A DNA stretch of 64,000 bases, taken from NCBI RefSeq assembly GCF_018736065.1, contig NZ_CP076128.1:558001-622000 (forward strand), written 5' to 3'. Below are positions 63,936 to 64,000 of this stretch, one piece after another (positions within the stretch are counted from its first letter, which is position 1; each line of letters begins with the position of its first letter). Source of the stretch: Flammeovirga kamogawensis (lineage in GTDB: Bacteria; Bacteroidota; Bacteroidia; Cytophagales; Flammeovirgaceae). Under the pieces are notes generated by a model. That model saw nothing but the letters and a program-made list of their open reading frames with translations. It did not search any database and had not been told where the DNA came from. The position numbers were made by a program, and so were the translations under genes.

Positions 63936-63954
63936 TTGCAAGCTTGCAAATTTA
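63936..63954 (-). promoter_or_regulatory. Palindrome overlapping a -7-like box upstream of the OstA-like gene
   Basis: TTGCAAGCTTGCAA (63936-63949) is a perfect 14-bp palindrome. It overlaps TAAATTTG on the minus strand (63947-63954), which fits the -7 consensus TAnnTTTG. This arrangement suits a repressor site or promoter control. The last 100 bp of the window hold nothing else recognised. Confidence 0.35.
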
Positions 63955-64000
63955 TCTTAGTAGATCGTAAAATCCTTGTTTTTTGTGTTATTAATAACAT

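Noticed and set aside
1-64000. tRNA, rRNA, CRISPR arrays, insertion sequences and prophage genes
   Set aside because: Looked for in intergenic DNA and among the proteins; none was seen by eye. A tRNAscan or repeat finder would settle it.

Overview
This 64 kb window is AT-rich chromosomal DNA from a member of the Bacteroidota. The evidence is three cargo proteins with type A C-terminal sorting domains of the type IX secretion system (T9SS), CarboxypepD_reg-like TonB-dependent receptors, HYC_CC_PP and DUF3347 proteins in a metal-efflux cluster, PspC/HAAS proteins, and the absence of clear Shine-Dalgarno sequences. A gliding marine Cytophagales bacterium such as Flammeovirga would fit, but the genus is an inference. 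No tRNA or rRNA gene, CRISPR array, transposase, integrase or phage gene was seen. The first gene is cut by the left edge.

Layout. (1) 1-8.8 kb: the end of a TonB-dependent receptor, a divergent pair of secreted DUF4384 and LPP20-like proteins, a GNAT acetyltransferase, an EamA exporter, a secreted caspase-like peptidase with Sel1-like repeats, and a UPF1/IGHMBP2-like helicase. (2) 9-18.6 kb: a second TonB-type outer-membrane protein, a Crp/Fnr regulator with a rhodanese, an unknown gene, a DUF985 cupin, a PAS histidine kinase-like protein directly upstream of an SLC13/DASS anion transporter, and a secreted DNA/RNA endonuclease. (3) 18.8-25.1 kb: an unknown cytoplasmic protein followed by a structured intergenic region, a DEDDh exonuclease, an M61 peptidase, the tRNA methylthiotransferase MtaB, and a lipoprotein. 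(4) 25.2-38.3 kb: a copper/silver-type efflux cluster made of a Cys-rich HYC_CC_PP protein, a CusA-like RND pump, a TolC-like channel, a CusB-like adaptor and a CopA-like P-type ATPase. Two paralogous T9SS-secreted proteins flank the ATPase. (5) 38.6-50 kb: a 4-alpha-glucanotransferase with two N-terminal CBM20 domains and a 2,813-residue T9SS cell-surface protein. (6) 50-64 kb: an MFS/Npt-like membrane protein fused to HEAT repeats and a cNMP-binding domain, an LEA-14-like lipoprotein, a coiled-coil protein, a double-PspC protein, a secreted FKBP, a SiaC-like protein, a Sir2 deacylase, MenA, and an OstA/LptA-like protein.

How the genes work together. The metal cluster forms a complete route: the ATPase moves metal from cytoplasm to periplasm, and the CusCBA-like pump moves it from periplasm to the outside. 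The two surface proteins beside it may be incidental or metal-related. The three T9SS cargos share one C-terminal stalk module. Most transcription units end in strong inverted repeats, many of them bidirectional between convergent genes. The most open-ended items are the structured region at 19.36-19.6 kb, the T9SS proteins around copA, the kinase-like/transporter pair, the caspase/DUF4384/LPP20 neighbourhood, and a LacI-like operator upstream of the glucanotransferase. No complete undescribed system is proven by the sequence alone.
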